Assembly: GCA_031082285.1 (NCBI GenBank)
Contig: JAVHLK010000027.1
Coordinates: 1 to 55,987, forward strand
Reading direction: 5' to 3'
DNA from: Desulfomonilaceae bacterium
GTDB lineage: Bacteria > Desulfobacterota > Desulfomonilia > Desulfomonilales > Desulfomonilaceae
DNA: 55,987 bases
Part shown: one piece after another, positions 37,038-45,112 of the stretch
How the letters are laid out: the number at the start of each line of letters is the position of its first letter
Numbering within the stretch: the stretch's first letter is position 1
Notes under the pieces: generated by a model
What the model was told of the DNA's origin: nothing
Database searches by the model: none
The model's input: only the letters and a program-made list of their open reading frames with translations
Program-made: the position numbers and the translations under genes

Positions 37038-37331
37038 CTCTTCACCAACCTCTCAAGTGGATAATCGTTTGTTCTCCCCGGTCGATCGGTTTCTCGGGTT
37101 TCTTGAGAGCGTGCTCACTCGGTTCCCAAGCCGAAGTTCCGTCCGTAATGCCTTCGGTGCATGGACGACATCGCGCTGCCGTCGTTTCCTCATTCGGATT
37201 TGTGCGGCCCGACGAGGGCATGACAAGGCAACCTCTCCCCTGAAACAGGCTGAACGCCGGCGGTTGTTCAGTTCATTTCCCAAGCAAGATCTCGGCTCAA
37301 ACCATCTCGAACACGGAGAGGCATAAGACTG
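37038..37331. other. Leader region before the radical SAM gene
   Basis: About 290 bases without a convincing gene; frames on both strands are short and lack ribosome sites. It may hold a promoter or extended leader for the maturase genes. Confidence 0.4.
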
Positions 37332-38465
37332 ATGAAAATTGACGGTCTCGATCTATTGATAAAACCCACCTTGGAATGCAATGCTCGATGTATTTACTGC
37401 CACTCGATGAAGCCTGCCAAGAAGATGACGTTGGACGTATTGGATACGTTGTTCAAGAAGGCGGCCGACTATGGGAAGAGAAAAGGTCTTTCAACCATTT
37501 CAGTAAACTGGCATGGGGGAGAACCGATGCTCATGGGGGCTGGGTTCTACAGGGATGCGTTGGAGATCCAGGACAAGTACTTCACGCGAGATCAAGTCCT
37601 TCACGGGATGCAGTCGAATGCCTGTCTGTACAAAGGAGAGGTGAGAGAAGCGCTCAAGGAACTTATGAACGAGAAAACCATGGGCGCGAGCTTTGATCCT
37701 TTTCATCCGACGAGAGGACTCATCAAGGGCGGAGACTCGTTCCCGGACGCCCTGGAGGGTTCCCTGGCCATGATGCAAGACGGCTTCTCAGTGGACATGA
37801 TTTATGTTATCCATAAGAAATCACTGGACGTTGTTCGGGAGGTCTACCATTTCTTCAAGAATATGAGAGTACAAGGAGTGCTGTTCCATCCTCTGGAGGA
37901 ATACCCGGGGAAGGAATACCGGTTGGAACCCGATGACTTGGCCGTGTTCCTCAGACGTCTCTGGGAAGTCTGGGAGGAGGATGATTACGAACTTGATATT
38001 TCGCCGCTTTCCGAATGGCGGGCGTTTCTCAAAGACCGCGAGCCGATCGATTCCTGCGATTTTGGGTTACCCTCAGGAAGCTCGCTCCATGTCACCGTTT
38101 CACCCGAAGGAAATCTCTATCCGTGCCCGCGGTTCCAGGACCGTGATCAATGCTGCATAGGCAACATACGTGACATGACCTTTGATGAGATAGAAGCGCA
38201 CCCGTACGCAAGTCTGGTCGTTAACAAGAAGACGAATCTTAATCCCGAGTGCCGTGCGTGCAAGTTCGTTCACTTGTGCAGATCCGGTTGTATCGCCACC
38301 CACGACGAGACCGGAAAGACAAGATGGTGCCAAGGACTGAAAGATTTCTTCACGTTTTTGGTCGCCAAGGAGAATATCCGTGATGCCGATCTACAATATT
38401 CCCGTGAATCTGCTGAATGCGTATCGGGAAAAGGATGTGATTGTGAGAGCGGGCAATGTGGCTGA
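37332..38465 (+). CDS. Radical SAM/SPASM peptide maturase
   Basis: 377 residues. The radical SAM cluster motif C-N-A-R-C-I-Y-C uses C16, C20 and C23, in the CxxxCxxC order; H-G-G-E-P follows at 61-65, typical of peptide maturases. The SPASM region (about 242-333) has C242, C265, C274/C275, C307, C310, C316, C320 and C333, enough for two auxiliary [4Fe-4S] clusters. The tail (363-376) adds four more Cys (C-V-S-G-K-G-C-D-C-E-S-G-Q-C), unusual for the family. It should generate a 5'-deoxyadenosyl radical and install thioether or C-C links on the repeats of the upstream peptide; which bond is unknown. Its last 86 bases overlap the next gene. ATG 37332 has GGAGAGG upstream. Confidence 0.9.
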   Translation: MKIDGLDLLIKPTLECNARCIYCHSMKPAKKMTLDVLDTLFKKAADYGKRKGLSTISVNWHGGEPMLMGAGFYRDALEIQDKYFTRDQVLHGMQSNACLYKGEVREALKELMNEKTMGASFDPFHPTRGLIKGGDSFPDALEGSLAMMQDGFSVDMIYVIHKKSLDVVREVYHFFKNMRVQGVLFHPLEEYPGKEYRLEPDDLAVFLRRLWEVWEEDDYELDISPLSEWRAFLKDREPIDSCDFGLPSGSSLHVTVSPEGNLYPCPRFQDRDQCCIGNIRDMTFDEIEAHPYASLVVNKKTNLNPECRACKFVHLCRSGCIATHDETGKTRWCQGLKDFFTFLVAKENIRDADLQYSRESAECVSGKGCDCESGQCG

Positions 38466-39210
38466 CTTGATTGCCCTGGTCGGTCGCATTTCCCTCAAGA
38501 ATATGGAGGCGGTTGAGTTAATCGGCATTCCTGCCGACATCGAGTTGCTATCTCAGTTGGACGAACACGTGGAAGTCGATCTCGTGCTGCAGGACGGCGA
38601 ACGGGAACTCACTCGTTTGGAGGCCTTGCGTGAGTCCGGTGTGGCGGAAGACATTCAAATCGTTGTACCGGTTGCTCCGGGATTCGGCGAAGCAGCCAAG
38701 CTTGCTTGCCGTCTGGGATACCCCGTCAAGCTGAACATCGGGGCGCTCGACTTGCTGGACGTGGAAGAGAATCTGGATCTTGTGAACTTTTATCTCCACA
38801 CTCCCGACCTGGAGGAGCCGCTGGAGTTTTTTCATTCCTTTGCGCAGGCCCTGTTCAACGAGGAAGCTCTGACCATGTGGGACATAATGGACGAAAATCC
38901 TGCGGAAGTGAGATACATCACCGACCAAGGGAATGAAGTCCTGTCCCGGAGGCTGACCCACATGCCCGTCACGGGAGACATGAGCGATTTTCTCGATCGG
39001 CGTAAGTTACAATTGCTCCGAGAGCGAGGCGAATGCAGCCAATGCCGCTTCTTCGTCAATTGCAACGGGTACTTCAAGTTACCGAACCCGGAATTCAGTT
39101 GCGACGGAGTGAAGCGGATTTTCGGTACTCTCAAGGAAGCCGTGAAGAAACTCCAGGAAGATGTCGACAAGTTTTACGATGAATTTGAGGAAGGCCCGGA
39201 AAAAGGTTGA
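38380..39210 (+). CDS. SPASM/Twitch-like protein without radical SAM cysteines
   Basis: 276 residues beginning M-M-P-I-Y-N-I-P-V-N. It lacks a CxxxCxxC motif. The C-terminal region has C219, C222, C228 and C241 (C-S-Q-C-R-F-F-V-N-C-N-G-Y-F), like a SPASM or Twitch cluster site. The first two thirds contain TIM-barrel-like strands (V-E-L-I-G-I-P, I-V-V-P-V-A-P, V-K-L-N-I-G-A-L-D-L-L). This suggests a degenerate radical SAM partner that recognises the leader or escorts the peptide. GTG 38380 and ATG 38383 both follow an AAGGAG. It overlaps the maturase by 86 bases, so translation is coupled. Similar pseudo-radical-SAM partners are known in some peptide systems. Confidence 0.7.
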   Translation: MMPIYNIPVNLLNAYREKDVIVRAGNVADLIALVGRISLKNMEAVELIGIPADIELLSQLDEHVEVDLVLQDGERELTRLEALRESGVAEDIQIVVPVAPGFGEAAKLACRLGYPVKLNIGALDLLDVEENLDLVNFYLHTPDLEEPLEFFHSFAQALFNEEALTMWDIMDENPAEVRYITDQGNEVLSRRLTHMPVTGDMSDFLDRRKLQLLRERGECSQCRFFVNCNGYFKLPNPEFSCDGVKRIFGTLKEAVKKLQEDVDKFYDEFEEGPEKG

Positions 39211-39511
39211 TCCGGTATGACAGTTCGTTCCCACGAATTCCGTCGTACGGCGCTGAATGTGTGCGAAAAGAGCCGAGGAGCAATTGGCTGCGACGGCAGG
39301 GGGTCTCAATATGTTGGACTATGTTGCCGCGGCCCGTCGAGAAAGCAACGGAGCTTCGTTCGCACGTTCCGGGGGCCGGAGTTGTGGGGACAATGAATAG
39401 GCAGGACAAAGGTACGGCGGGCTCGTCACGAAACGCGGTTCCTTAAGCACCACCCCTCTCGGCATCTTGAATTTATTACCGATCAAGTCTCACATGAAGG
39501 AGAACATGCGC
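39211..39511. other. Gap between SPASM-like and B12-radical SAM genes
   Basis: No gene seen in 301 bases. The last part carries the ribosome site of the next gene. Confidence 0.4.
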
Positions 39512-41251
39512 ATGACTCGTACGGCACTGCTCTTGGGGATGCCGTTCTGGATCGTTGACTATCCCTTACATTCACTCGGTTACGTGGCCGGCATCTTCAC
39601 ACAGGCCGGCTGGCGGTGCCGAATCGAAGACTTCAACATCAAGGTGTTCAGATTCATGAAGACCGAGAAGGGTGACGACTGGTTTTCCCTCGACGGCATC
39701 CTGTGGGACGACGATGACCCCCTCGCATTTTACGACGAACATAGAGACGACATCGAGGACGCCTTGAGAGCGATCTTGGAAGAAGGCGACTTCGATCTCG
39801 TCGCCTTCTCGGTCAGCAGCTCCTCCGCGGACTTCGCACTGGAGGCATCGAGTTTCATAAAGTCCTTGGTCCCGCACGTGCCCGTTCTCTTCGGGGGGCC
39901 CGACTGTTTTCCGTCTGAACACGGAACACGCTATTTTGAGGAAGAGGGTGCACCGGACATCATCTGCCAGGGGGAAGCCGAGATCTGTTTACCGCAATTT
40001 CTCGGAGAATTCGAGACTACGGGCGATTACCGGACGTCGTGCAAGGGTTTCGTGTACCGAGCGGGTGAAGATCTCATAGACACGGGGGAGCCCGAAATTC
40101 CACGATTCGACCGCGGACTGGTTCATCCGGACTGGTCTCAAATCGACTTCTCCCTCTATAAGCAGCCCGGCGACTTTCCGACCTTTCTCAGTCGAGGGTG
40201 CGTGAACAGGTGCGCGTTTTGCAGTGAATCAAACAACTTCAAGCGTTTCAGAGTAAGAAAGCCCGCGGAGGTCATGGCGGAGATCAAGGAATCAGTGCGC
40301 CGTGTATCACGGTTCACCGATCGTCCCACCATCCATTTTTCAGATTCGCTCATCAACGGGAACATGAGGAGGTTGGAGGAATTCTGTGACCTTCTCTTGG
40401 AATCGGGCCTCACTCTCCAATGGACGGCTTCGGCCCGTTTAAGGCCGGAGATGACACATCCCGTACTCGAGAAAATGAAGAAATCCGGCTGTAAGGAACT
40501 CCACTGGGGTCTCGAATCGACGTGCCAAAAGGTACTCGATTTGATGAACAAGAACTGCCGATGGGACGTGGCGAAGCGGGTTCTCCTCGACGCTCACGCG
40601 GTCGGCATCAGAAATGCGATCACCCTGATTGTGGGATTTCCCGGTGAAACGGTTCAGGATTTTGTGGAATCGGCCCTTTCCGTCATGGAGATACGAGATT
40701 GCGCATTTTTCTACGAACCCAACATGCTTTCCGTCGAGCCGAATAGTCCCCTTCACGAAAACTACGAGAAATGGGGGTTGCAGGACAATTCCTGCGATGA
40801 CTGGATAACCGCGGATGAGAGAAATGATGAGGAAGTTCGAATCCTCAGGAGATTCGTGATGAGCAACGTGGTGTTCAATCCTACGTTGGCTCTCAAATCC
40901 CTTGACGATGGGGATGAACTTTCCGGTTTGGATCTCAATCAGTTTTCAGTGGCCTCGGAGCTTGCAGGCATGCTGTACGAGATGTGGATGCTCGCCGGCA
41001 AGCAGACCGGAGCGGCGAAATTCCTGAGCACCTGGAACGGGAGGCCCGTCGAAGACCTGGAGATCTCCCACGACGAGATCCTCTACTGGAGGCCGTCGAA
41101 TGTGCCCGGTACGATTGACCTGACCGGCTGGTTCTCGACCGATAAGACCTCCAGACAAGCCAAGCTGGTGATTGTGAAACACATTCTCGAAGGGTTTCGA
41201 CAGGCGTACGCTCATACTCACCGGAGCGAGGTCGAAAGCGTCTCACTGTAA
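39512..41251 (+). CDS. B12-binding-domain radical SAM protein
   Basis: 579 residues from ATG 39512, chosen because an AAGGAG nine bases upstream fits it better than the upstream starts 39467, 39494 and 39506. The N-terminal cobalamin-like domain (about 1-165) has F-D-L-V-A-F-S-V-S-S and L-F-G-G-P-D-C but no clear D-x-H-x-x-G, so B12 would bind base-off without a His ligand, if at all. The radical SAM motif is C-V-N-R-C-A-F-C (C230, C234, C237), followed by a barrel with L-H-W-G-L-E-S. Family members catalyse radical methylations or ring contractions. Following the RRC cluster it may methylate carbon atoms of the peptide, perhaps Arg; this is inference. Confidence 0.8.
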   Translation: MTRTALLLGMPFWIVDYPLHSLGYVAGIFTQAGWRCRIEDFNIKVFRFMKTEKGDDWFSLDGILWDDDDPLAFYDEHRDDIEDALRAILEEGDFDLVAFSVSSSSADFALEASSFIKSLVPHVPVLFGGPDCFPSEHGTRYFEEEGAPDIICQGEAEICLPQFLGEFETTGDYRTSCKGFVYRAGEDLIDTGEPEIPRFDRGLVHPDWSQIDFSLYKQPGDFPTFLSRGCVNRCAFCSESNNFKRFRVRKPAEVMAEIKESVRRVSRFTDRPTIHFSDSLINGNMRRLEEFCDLLLESGLTLQWTASARLRPEMTHPVLEKMKKSGCKELHWGLESTCQKVLDLMNKNCRWDVAKRVLLDAHAVGIRNAITLIVGFPGETVQDFVESALSVMEIRDCAFFYEPNMLSVEPNSPLHENYEKWGLQDNSCDDWITADERNDEEVRILRRFVMSNVVFNPTLALKSLDDGDELSGLDLNQFSVASELAGMLYEMWMLAGKQTGAAKFLSTWNGRPVEDLEISHDEILYWRPSNVPGTIDLTGWFSTDKTSRQAKLVIVKHILEGFRQAYAHTHRSEVESVSL

Positions 41252-41739
41252 GCCGTGAGAAGGATAAAGGATCCGTCTTGGCCCGAAGCGCAAATATACG
41301 TAACGCTCGAATTGTAGCACCGAATTCGTGAACGTCTCCGGGAAGGTAATCCTCGAAGTAGCGATCTTCCGGTGGACGTGCGAATGTCATTGGCTTGCCA
41401 AAACTCCGTCGATTGGACGCGCAGTGCTACTCGGTATGGACATAGTGAGTCGCTGTCGAGATCGCGAGGCCGTTGCTTCAGGAAGTCGGGAGCAGGCTGT
41501 CTTTTCCATAGGACCGGGGAACTCGGGTTGTCTCAGCCGGATTTTCCATGCGCGTCGGGCAAACCCGCCATGGTCTTATGAACAAACAGTCCCCGAAAAA
41601 TCTGATTGACCTGCAATAGATCTCTCCGAGAACCGTGTCCTTCAACGAGCCGTGTTCGATAGGAGGTATCCGAATAATGTTCAAGCCATTTTCGCATCGT
41701 GTCCGAAGAGCCGCAATCTGCACTCCAACCGGAAAGAGA
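41252..41739. other. Intergenic region, convergent ends
   Basis: About 490 bases with no convincing gene. It lies between the plus-strand B12-radical SAM gene and the minus-strand regulator gene, so terminators for both are expected, but no long stem with a U-tract was found. Confidence 0.4.
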
Positions 41740-42993
41740 TTAGCCTTTCATGGATATTTCGGAGACTCTTGCCGATGGTATAGTGAAACACCCCAAGTGA
41801 TACCGACCTGTGAGCATATGGTCGTCTCCAATCTCCAAGTTGTCCTTCTCGCCGCTCTTTGAAGTGACCTCGAAGGTGCATGCCGTCTCTCTGCCGAGGC
41901 GCACAAGCGAACAAATTTTGTCAAGTTCTACCCGAACTTGTGCCTCTCCCATTCTGGCCGGCAGTTCGGTGTTACCGTCGATTCTCAAATCTGTGACCGT
42001 CGTCTTCACCCCTTTGACGTCGATGACTTCCCAAGAGGAGGAGCTGGTGTGAGCCACCGATTGGTGAGCGCTGGCATGGAAAGCAAGGCCGTACGCAACA
42101 AAATCCGCCAAGATTTCAAGACATTCTTCAATCGTGTGCCTGGAATCAACTTGCAGCCATTGGCCAAGGCTTTCCGCGAGGGCCAAGAGAAAGTATGAGG
42201 CGAGCGCCGAGTCGATTTCGCGAATGGTGCCGGCCCTCTGTGCCTTCTCGACGTCACGCTGAAGGGGCCAGGCAAGTAGCTTCAGGGACTCTCTTGCTTT
42301 TTCGGCCAACTCGGGATCTTCCCCCCCGGATACAATCCTGGCCTGATTGATGATCCCGCTGTAACCGGAAAATGCCTCGACAAAGGCATGCACCCGCTTC
42401 TTCATCCTTCGGAAGAAGTCGGTCTCTCTAATTATTTCATCCCAAGACTCAGGTGGGACAACAACGAGCCTCAATTGCTCGATGCACTCCATGAAGAGAT
42501 CTTCCTTGTTCTTGAAGTACACGTAGAAAGTCGACTTTCCCATGTGAAGAGCATCGGCGATGTCGCTAATGCGGACCTCGCTATAAGGTCTCCGGGAAAA
42601 AAGGTCCGTCGCGGTTTTCAGGATTTGCTGTCTCTTTACCTCGATCGCCGGGTGGTCCATCTCCTCATCAAGCCGGTGGCTCATCAAGGAATCATCCTGC
42701 AAGAGAGCCCTGTCCTCGTGGTTTTCCAAAGACCAATTCCGAGCATCCAGGATTTCCTTGATCCGTGCGAGAGGCAGGTTCGCTGTCTCCCTCAACCTTC
42801 TGATCTCTTTGAGTCTGGCGAGGTGTAATTCGTCGTAGAGGCGCACGGCAAGACCGGCCTGTAAAGGTTTTGGCAACAACCCCAGATTCAAATAATGATG
42901 GATCAAGGACTTCTTGATTCCCGATTCCTGGGACAGCTGTCCAATCTTCAACAGCCTTGGTTTGCCTTGGCGCGGATTTCTCTCCTGTGGCAC
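41740..42993 (-). CDS. MerR-TetR fusion transcriptional regulator
   Basis: 417 residues with two DNA-binding heads. Residues 14-85 form a MerR HTH (L-L-K-I-G-Q-L-S-Q-E-S-G-I, H-H-Y-L-N-L-G-L-L). Residues about 120-165 form a TetR HTH (R-Q-Q-I-L-K-T-A-T-D-L-F, I-S-D-I-A-D-A-L-H-M-G-K-S-T-F-Y-V-Y-F). A TetR ligand-pocket domain follows to about 300, then a strand-rich extension (about 318-417, W-E-V-I-D-V-K-G-V-K-T-T-V-T-D-L-R) I cannot name. GTG start with GGGAG upstream. It is divergent from the acyl-CoA ligase operon and probably controls it and itself, with an acyl-CoA or related compound as effector. A MerR-TetR fusion is uncommon. Confidence 0.85.
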   Translation of the reverse strand: MPQERNPRQGKPRLLKIGQLSQESGIKKSLIHHYLNLGLLPKPLQAGLAVRLYDELHLARLKEIRRLRETANLPLARIKEILDARNWSLENHEDRALLQDDSLMSHRLDEEMDHPAIEVKRQQILKTATDLFSRRPYSEVRISDIADALHMGKSTFYVYFKNKEDLFMECIEQLRLVVVPPESWDEIIRETDFFRRMKKRVHAFVEAFSGYSGIINQARIVSGGEDPELAEKARESLKLLAWPLQRDVEKAQRAGTIREIDSALASYFLLALAESLGQWLQVDSRHTIEECLEILADFVAYGLAFHASAHQSVAHTSSSSWEVIDVKGVKTTVTDLRIDGNTELPARMGEAQVRVELDKICSLVRLGRETACTFEVTSKSGEKDNLEIGDDHMLTGRYHLGCFTIPSARVSEISMKG

Positions 42994-43074
42994 GTGTCTC
43001 TCCCTTTAGTCCAGCCCACAGCCGGCCAGTCTCTTAGCCTATACCCCAGGACCGGCTAGTCATACAGACGTTTT

Positions 43075-43103
43075 ATCGTACAGCAGACTGGTGAGCGCGT
43101 CAA
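43075..43103 (-). promoter_or_regulatory. Promoter of the MerR-TetR regulator gene
   Basis: On the minus strand, TTGACG (43098-43103), a 17-base spacer, TACGAT (43075-43080). Predicted start about 75 bases before the GTG at 42993; the direct repeats at 43021 and 43051 lie within this leader. Confidence 0.5.
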
Positions 43104-43202
43104 GACAAAACAACGCTGATGGCCAGGAAAACCAGTGAACCCGATGAGTTCTGCCGCAGCAAATGAGTACTTTTAAAAAATTGATTTCCCAGCCTTTTTT
43201 TC

Positions 43203-43232
43203 TTGACATGATTTCGGGGTTGCATCTATACT
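43203..43232 (+). promoter_or_regulatory. Promoter of the catabolic operon
   Basis: TTGACA (43203-43208), an 18-base spacer, TATACT (43227-43232). Both boxes are close to consensus. The start site should be near 43239, directly before the palindrome at 43241. Confidence 0.65.
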
Positions 43233-43240
43233 ACGATAAA

Positions 43241-43254
43241 ACCGACGGGTCGGT
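43241..43254. promoter_or_regulatory. Palindromic operator at the operon start site
   Basis: ACCGAC-GG-GTCGGT, two perfect six-base arms. It overlaps the expected transcription start region of the acyl-CoA ligase operon, a position that would block transcription when bound. ACCGAC/GTCGGT arms are typical of TetR-family operators; the divergent MerR-TetR fusion is the likely binder (inference). Confidence 0.6.
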
Positions 43255-43346
43255 CTCAAGATACTATTCAACTGGAGAATGCGCGTAATCGTGACGAGGC
43301 GGACGCGCCACCTCGGTGCAGGGCCGCATAAAACGGGAGAAAGCAG

Positions 43347-44897
43347 ATGTACACGCTTGGAGACGTACCGAGAAGAAATGCCACCATTTTCGAGGACAAA
43401 GTTGCTCTGGTCTTTGAAGGGGCTCGAGTCACGTACAGACAATTGGACGACCGGGTCAACCGGCTGGCCAATGCACTAATTGGCGTCGGCTGCACAAAGG
43501 GTGATCGTCTCACCATACTGTCCGAAAACACACACAAGTACATCGAAGTGTATTTCGCGGCGGCCAAAGCCGGTATGAGCGTCACCCCTCTTAATTTCAG
43601 ACTCTCGGACAAAGAGCTCGTTCATATAGTCAATGACAGCGAAGCGCGTGTCTTTATTGCCGGCGACGGCTACGAAGCGAGATCCCTCGGGCTGAAAAAC
43701 GAGCTCCAGAATATCAAAAGTTGGGTGACACTGGACAACCGATACGATGGGTATCTGTACTACGAGGACCTGCTCAAGGAAGCTCCGGCTCCTGATCCCC
43801 TCGTGCAGGTGGATGAAGACGAAATGGCGATCCTGATGTACACGGGAGGAACGACCGGTCTTCCCAAGGGCGTCATGCTTTCTCACCGGAACCTGTTGAC
43901 ATCAGCATATGGTTTTATCATTGCCTGCTCCTTCACGCGTCACGACACCGAATGCTTCGTCCTCCCTCTCTTCCACATATCGCTGTGGCCTGCTCTTTGC
44001 GTACTCATGGTGGGGGGAACCGTCGTGATCATACGCCGTCCGGAGCTGGAAGAGATTGTGCGCCTGATCCAGGATGAGAAATGTACGCACATCAATCTTG
44101 TTCCTACCATTTTGGGTTGGATGCTGAACCTTCCCAATCTGGATGAGTTTGATCTTTCTAGTCTCCGCCTTATTACGTATGCGGGGAGCCCCATAGCGCC
44201 TGAAGTCCTAAAAAATGCCATTGTGAAATTCGGGAACATCTTCGCTCAGGCGTATGGATTAACTGAGGCGGCGCCCTTTGTTTCGTATCTGAGGGAGGAA
44301 GAGCACGTGCTTGGAGGCCCTAAGGCTAAGCTTCTTACGAGCGCAGGAAAAGAAGGCCCTCACGGAGAAGCCCGCGTGTTTGATGCCAATGATGCCCCGG
44401 TCAAACCCGGAGAAATCGGTGAGATAGTCTCTCGGGGCAAGCACGTGATGATGGGCTACTGGAACAATCCTGAACTTACGAGAGAAACATTGAAGGGTGG
44501 ATGGCTCCACACTGGAGACGTTGGAACGGTCGATGAAAAAGGATACATCTACCTGCTGGACCGGAAGGCCGACATGATTGTCACAGGCGGAGAGAATGTT
44601 TATCCCAAGGAGACCGAAGATGTGCTCTACGAGCACCCATCAGTCCAGGAATGTGCCGTGGTATCAGCTCCCGATGACCGGTGGGGAGAGCGGGTTCAGG
44701 CCACGGTTGTCTTGAAAGCAGGGTACGTGGCCGATGAAGAGGAACTGATCGACCACTGCAAAAAGAAACTTGCAGGATATAAATGCCCCAAGGCGATCGA
44801 GTTCTGGGGGGAATTGCCGAAAACACCGGTCGGAAAGATTCTGAGAAGAGATGTGAAAAGGCATTATTGGAAGGACAAGGACAAGAGCATCGGCTGA
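43347..44897 (+). CDS. Acyl-CoA ligase (AMP-forming), catabolic operon
   Basis: 516 residues. P-loop Y-T-G-G-T-T-G-L-P-K-G near residue 170, Y-G-L-T-E-A near 305, W-L-H-T-G-D near 390, D-R-K-A-D-M-I-V-T-G-G-E-N-V-Y-P near 410, and the catalytic lysine in T-P-V-G-K-I-L-R-R-D near 500. It activates a free acid to its CoA thioester. GGGAG precedes the ATG. First gene of the operon under the operator at 43241; the genes that follow would oxidise its product. Substrate type (fatty, dicarboxylic or aromatic) cannot be told. Confidence 0.9.
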   Translation: MYTLGDVPRRNATIFEDKVALVFEGARVTYRQLDDRVNRLANALIGVGCTKGDRLTILSENTHKYIEVYFAAAKAGMSVTPLNFRLSDKELVHIVNDSEARVFIAGDGYEARSLGLKNELQNIKSWVTLDNRYDGYLYYEDLLKEAPAPDPLVQVDEDEMAILMYTGGTTGLPKGVMLSHRNLLTSAYGFIIACSFTRHDTECFVLPLFHISLWPALCVLMVGGTVVIIRRPELEEIVRLIQDEKCTHINLVPTILGWMLNLPNLDEFDLSSLRLITYAGSPIAPEVLKNAIVKFGNIFAQAYGLTEAAPFVSYLREEEHVLGGPKAKLLTSAGKEGPHGEARVFDANDAPVKPGEIGEIVSRGKHVMMGYWNNPELTRETLKGGWLHTGDVGTVDEKGYIYLLDRKADMIVTGGENVYPKETEDVLYEHPSVQECAVVSAPDDRWGERVQATVVLKAGYVADEEELIDHCKKKLAGYKCPKAIEFWGELPKTPVGKILRRDVKRHYWKDKDKSIG

Positions 44898-45112
44898 AAT
44901 CTTCTGCAAACCGTGATCGGGCACTCTCTCGGAACGTGAACCAAGGGAAGGAAGAACTCAGCGTGTCCTGCACCTGCTACGTCCGGTGATCGACACCGGT
45001 ACTCAACTATGACTCGCCGCCGCGGATCCGGGGATGCCCGTCACGCGGGAACGGCTCCGATGAAAATCGCTGCCGGAAGAAATTCCGTACCGCTCTCAAA
45101 GGAGAATACACT

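Larger units (their letters stand above)
42994..43346. other. Divergent regulatory region
   Basis: 353 bases between the regulator and the ligase operon. It carries two divergent promoters, a palindromic operator, an inverted TACGATAAAAC pair and a direct repeat (GCCGGCCAGTC at 43021 and ACCGGCTAGTC at 43051) spaced 30 bases apart, all given as separate entries or findings. Confidence 0.6.
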
